From NCBI GenBank assembly GCA_004322015.1, contig SCQT01000170.1:1-64000 (forward strand): a stretch of 64,000 bases of DNA, in the 5' to 3' direction. Positions 61,923-64,000 of this stretch are shown here, in pieces. The DNA comes from Chitinophagaceae bacterium. GTDB lineage: Bacteria > Bacteroidota > Bacteroidia > Chitinophagales > Chitinophagaceae. Within the stretch, counting starts at the first letter, position 1. Every line of letters begins with the position of its first letter. A program made the position numbers and the translations under genes. The notes below the pieces were generated by a model. That model searched no databases and was not told the DNA's origin. It was given only the letters and a program-made list of their open reading frames with translations.

Positions 61923-63518
61923 TTAATTTTTCGGGATGTGGCGCAGCCCGGTAGCGCACTTGCATGGGGTGCAAGGGGTCGCTGGTTCGAATCCAGTCAT
62001 CCCGACCCGACCGGACAAATTGGAAAGGGTTCTATTTGTCCGGTCTTTTTTAGCCGATAACTCCTTATTAATCTTATAGATATACATGGCGATTTCGTTT
62101 ACTCTGTTGGTTCGAAGTCGCTTTCCGTCAAATCTTAGTTTTTCAGGGTACATCGAACCAATAATTTTCCTTTTTTCCTCGACATCCCCCTCAATGTAGC
62201 GCCAGTCAAGCCTTAGCAAGGATTCAATTCCTTTATTCAATAAAGATTCAAGACTATCCTTAGTTTCCATATTACCCGACAATTTGACTTCCAATTTTTC
62301 CAGTTTTGCAGTATAGTCTGTCTTCATTGCACGAAAGTCTTCTACCTCAATTTTTCTTGTTGACAATAACTCGCGCGCATAAGAAAGCCGGTTGTCCAGT
62401 TCTTTGATTTCTTTCATGATTTGGCGTCTGGTCTCACTTTTATCAACAGTTATACTGTTGTAACTCGTAATAAGGCAGTTTTCGTAAAACGCCAACATTT
62501 CCTCTTTCGGGCTGTATTTCCCCAGTTCGGCAATTAGTTCTTTATTGACCTCTTCAGCCCGAAACCTTTGCTTACATCCCCCGAAACAATGATAATATGC
62601 GTAGTACTGGTTACGTCCTTTAGATTTACTGCCGGTTAGTATTTTGCCGCATACGTGGCAAATTAAAAAACCTCTTAACGGCAGTTCAGGCAGTGTGATG
62701 GATTTTGGCCTGTAATGCCTGCCACGCCCATCAAGTATATCCTGGACATCGTAAAAGAGAGGTTCCGGAATAATTCCTTCATGCTGGCCTTTCACAAAAC
62801 GGCTTTCCTCATCCTTATACTTTGGAATGAAAATCTTCCCGCAATAAACAACGTTTCGAATGGCTGTATGGAATCGTGACTTACTGCATATCAGACCCTT
62901 TTTTCTTGCTTGCCGCCATACATCATCCGTGTTATGTTGCCCTGTCTTCAACGTTTCAAATACCCAGCGCATGATACCCACTTCCGGCTCTTTAGGGGCT
63001 ATGTATTTCCTGCCGTCTTCCGTAGTTTTGTTTTCATAACCGATTGGAGCAAGTCCCATATACCGCCCCTCTTTTCTTGCTCTCCGCATTCCGAAAAAAA
63101 CATTCAATGCCCGGCGGTCATTCTCTACTTCCGGAGCCGCCAGATAAAAGGCAAGCATCATCTTGTTTTCAGGAATGCTCAGATCCAGCGGCTGTTCAAT
63201 AGCCTGAGGCTCCACCCCGCATTTCCGGAGAATATTGATCATCTGATAGGCATCTCCTGCATTTCGGCTGAACCTGTCCCATTTCGTAAAAAGCATCAGA
63301 TCGGATTTACCTTTATGTTTTTTCAGCTCGTGCAAATATTTTTTCCATTGTGGCCGATTGAATGTCTTGGCCGAATGATCTTCATAGATGACTTTTCTGA
63401 CCTGAATAGCATGCAGGTTACAATATTTGCGTAACATCTCTTCCTGGTTTCTCTGCGAATAACCTTTGTCTGCCTGTTCATCGGTACTTACCCGGATGTA
63501 TAAATCTGCTATTTCCAT
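61923..63518 (-). CDS. Large serine recombinase (integrase)
   Basis: Integrates and excises a mobile element by Ser-linked strand exchange. About 531 residues from ATG 63518 (MEIADLYIRVSTDEQADKG; a TTG at 63542 overlapping the upstream stop is the alternative). Order: resolvase catalytic domain with nucleophile Ser in RVSTDEQ, Recombinase domain (about 155-260), zinc ribbon CHVCGKIL...CFGGC, coiled coil (about 345-425). The last 35 or so residues (from about GRVGMTGFEPATP) are simply the antisense of the tRNA-Pro terminator and tRNA, so the natural C-terminus was created by integration at this tRNA. Marks the end of a genomic island that extends past the window. Confidence 0.93.
   Translation of the reverse strand: MEIADLYIRVSTDEQADKGYSQRNQEEMLRKYCNLHAIQVRKVIYEDHSAKTFNRPQWKKYLHELKKHKGKSDLMLFTKWDRFSRNAGDAYQMINILRKCGVEPQAIEQPLDLSIPENKMMLAFYLAAPEVENDRRALNVFFGMRRARKEGRYMGLAPIGYENKTTEDGRKYIAPKEPEVGIMRWVFETLKTGQHNTDDVWRQARKKGLICSKSRFHTAIRNVVYCGKIFIPKYKDEESRFVKGQHEGIIPEPLFYDVQDILDGRGRHYRPKSITLPELPLRGFLICHVCGKILTGSKSKGRNQYYAYYHCFGGCKQRFRAEEVNKELIAELGKYSPKEEMLAFYENCLITSYNSITVDKSETRRQIMKEIKELDNRLSYARELLSTRKIEVEDFRAMKTDYTAKLEKLEVKLSGNMETKDSLESLLNKGIESLLRLDWRYIEGDVEEKRKIIGSMYPEKLRFDGKRLRTNRVNEIAMYIYKINKELSAKKDRTNRTLSNLSGRVGMTGFEPATPCTPCKCATGLRHIPKN
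61932..62005 (+). tRNA. tRNA-Pro(GGG)
   Basis: Acceptor CGGGATG pairs with CATCCCG (7 of 7), then discriminator A. The D arm GCGC...GCGC encloses AGCCCGGTA. The anticodon stem CTTGC/GCAAG encloses loop ATGGGGT, anticodon GGG. The T arm has the TTCGAAT loop. No CCA is encoded. Its 3' part is the likely attachment site of the island carrying the recombinase that overlaps it on the other strand. Confidence 0.96.
62009..62051 (+). terminator. Rho-independent terminator after tRNA-Pro
   Basis: GACCGGACAAAT (62009-62020) pairs perfectly with ATTTGTCCGGTC (62034-62045), then six T. It lies within the 3' coding end of the recombinase on the opposite strand. Confidence 0.88.
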
Positions 63519-63538
63519 GACTGATACATTTATGATTT

Positions 63539-63739
63539 TCAATTGACCGATTCAGTATGGGAATCCCCAAAATCCTTTGCTGTGGCTCCTCTCAAGTGTT
63601 GCTCGACGGTCATACGAGCTAACATACGAAGAAATTTCAAAACTTCCTCCGTTTCCTCTAAAGAAATATCCACTCCCTTATTTTTCAATTTTTCCCAAGC
63701 CTGTTTTGGAGTAATTGGCTTTACTTCACGATAATCCAT
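63539..63739 (-). CDS. Small protein upstream of the recombinase
   Basis: 66 residues from ATG 63739 (ATG 63751 adds four). Helical: ITPKQAWEKLKNKGVDISLE and VLKFLRMLARMTVEQHL. Small proteins with this pattern often precede such recombinases in Bacteroidota, as I recall. Its stop overlaps the possible TTG start of the recombinase. No known function; perhaps a regulator or directionality factor (inference). Confidence 0.7.
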   Translation of the reverse strand: MDYREVKPITPKQAWEKLKNKGVDISLEETEEVLKFLRMLARMTVEQHLRGATAKDFGDSHTESVN

Positions 63740-63772
63740 CTCACATCTCACCTTTAAAATTCAAAAAGCAAT

Positions 63773-63780
63773 ACATTTGT
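63773..63780 (+). promoter_or_regulatory. -7 box of the right-end gene
   Basis: TACATTTG, 45 bp before the ATG at 63826, exact TAnnTTTG match. Confidence 0.5.
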
Positions 63781-63825
63781 AACAATAGTGCTTTAATTTC
63801 TAACAAACCTTCAAATCTTGTCTAA

Positions 63826-64000
63826 ATGAAGCGTCTATTTTTAGCAGCCCTTCAAACGAATAATCAATCGGCATTGAAAGAGATTTCCAAGCTGATTGCT
63901 CATGTAGTCAGGGATAACATGGAGGATTTTCACTTACAGCATTTATCGGATAACCAAATGAAGGAACTGAATCCGCTGATTAGAAATGGTATATATGATG
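63826..64000 (+). CDS. Hypothetical protein, 3' end beyond window
   Basis: 58 codons are visible, starting MKRLFLAALQ and continuing with helical stretches (ALKEISKLIAHVV, NQMKELNPLIRNGIYD). Soluble, no signal peptide. Divergent from the recombinase cluster, with a good -7 box, so probably a cargo or maintenance gene of the island. Family not recognised. Confidence 0.65.
   Translation, partial: MKRLFLAALQTNNQSALKEISKLIAHVVRDNMEDFHLQHLSDNQMKELNPLIRNGIYD

Noticed and set aside
61923-62030. Recombinase tail MTGFEPATP as a conserved domain
   Set aside because: It is the antisense translation of tRNA-Pro, a known artefact pattern.

Overview
The window comes from a Bacteroidota chromosome, most likely Chitinophagaceae or a close relative. 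The evidence is two SusC/SusD pairs, a hybrid two-component regulator, promoter -7 boxes of the TAnnTTTG type, lipoproteins with Bacteroidota-style lipoboxes, and the AT-rich repeat-laden spacers usual in that phylum. No rRNA or CRISPR was seen. There is one tRNA, tRNA-Pro(GGG).

Region 1 (about 80-34967) is a large polysaccharide utilisation locus that looks built for glucuronoxylan. Reading along the minus strand it holds a hybrid regulator (HTCS), a GH31 glycosidase with a PA14 insert, SusC2/SusD2, a surface glycan-binding lipoprotein, a clan-A (GH51-like) lipoprotein and a GH3 enzyme. A plus-strand pair (LacI regulator and SDR dehydrogenase) follows, and then, again on the minus strand, a second GH3, SusC1/SusD1, a GH115 alpha-glucuronidase, a GH30_8 glucuronoxylanase and a 3'-truncated GH67 alpha-glucuronidase. 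The logic is that GH30_8 cuts the (methyl)glucuronoxylan chain, GH115/GH67 remove uronic acid, GH3 and clan-A enzymes finish side chains and oligomers, and the two SusCD pairs import them. A LacI-type operator overlaps the promoter of the GH3 gene next to lacI. A remnant toxin-antitoxin pair abuts the 3' end of the HTCS.

Region 2 (35278-48683) holds pckA and folD, then a TetR-controlled EmrAB-TolC efflux operon with three matching operators and a tiny overlooked membrane-protein gene. After it comes a copper island: a CopA-type P1B ATPase, a Cys/His-rich exported protein and a fused multicopper oxidase/CopB.

Region 3 (48684-61931) holds a DUF456 protein and the leucine operon leuC-leuD-leuB-methyltransferase-leuA, which ends in a good terminator. 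These are followed by a conserved helical-repeat protein, an exported hypothetical, two glycosyltransferases, a DUF4199 membrane protein, and a dihydroorotase homologue that has lost most metal ligands.

Region 4 (61932-64000) is the edge of a mobile island. A large serine recombinase lies against tRNA-Pro, with its reading frame running through the tRNA on the opposite strand, together with small accessory genes.

The most unusual signals are non-coding or cryptic. One is a family of three nested inverted-repeat elements placed just 5' of glycoside hydrolase genes, with compensating base changes in a stem. Another is a GC-rich palindromic element inserted three times, always in the same reading frame, inside three different PUL proteins.
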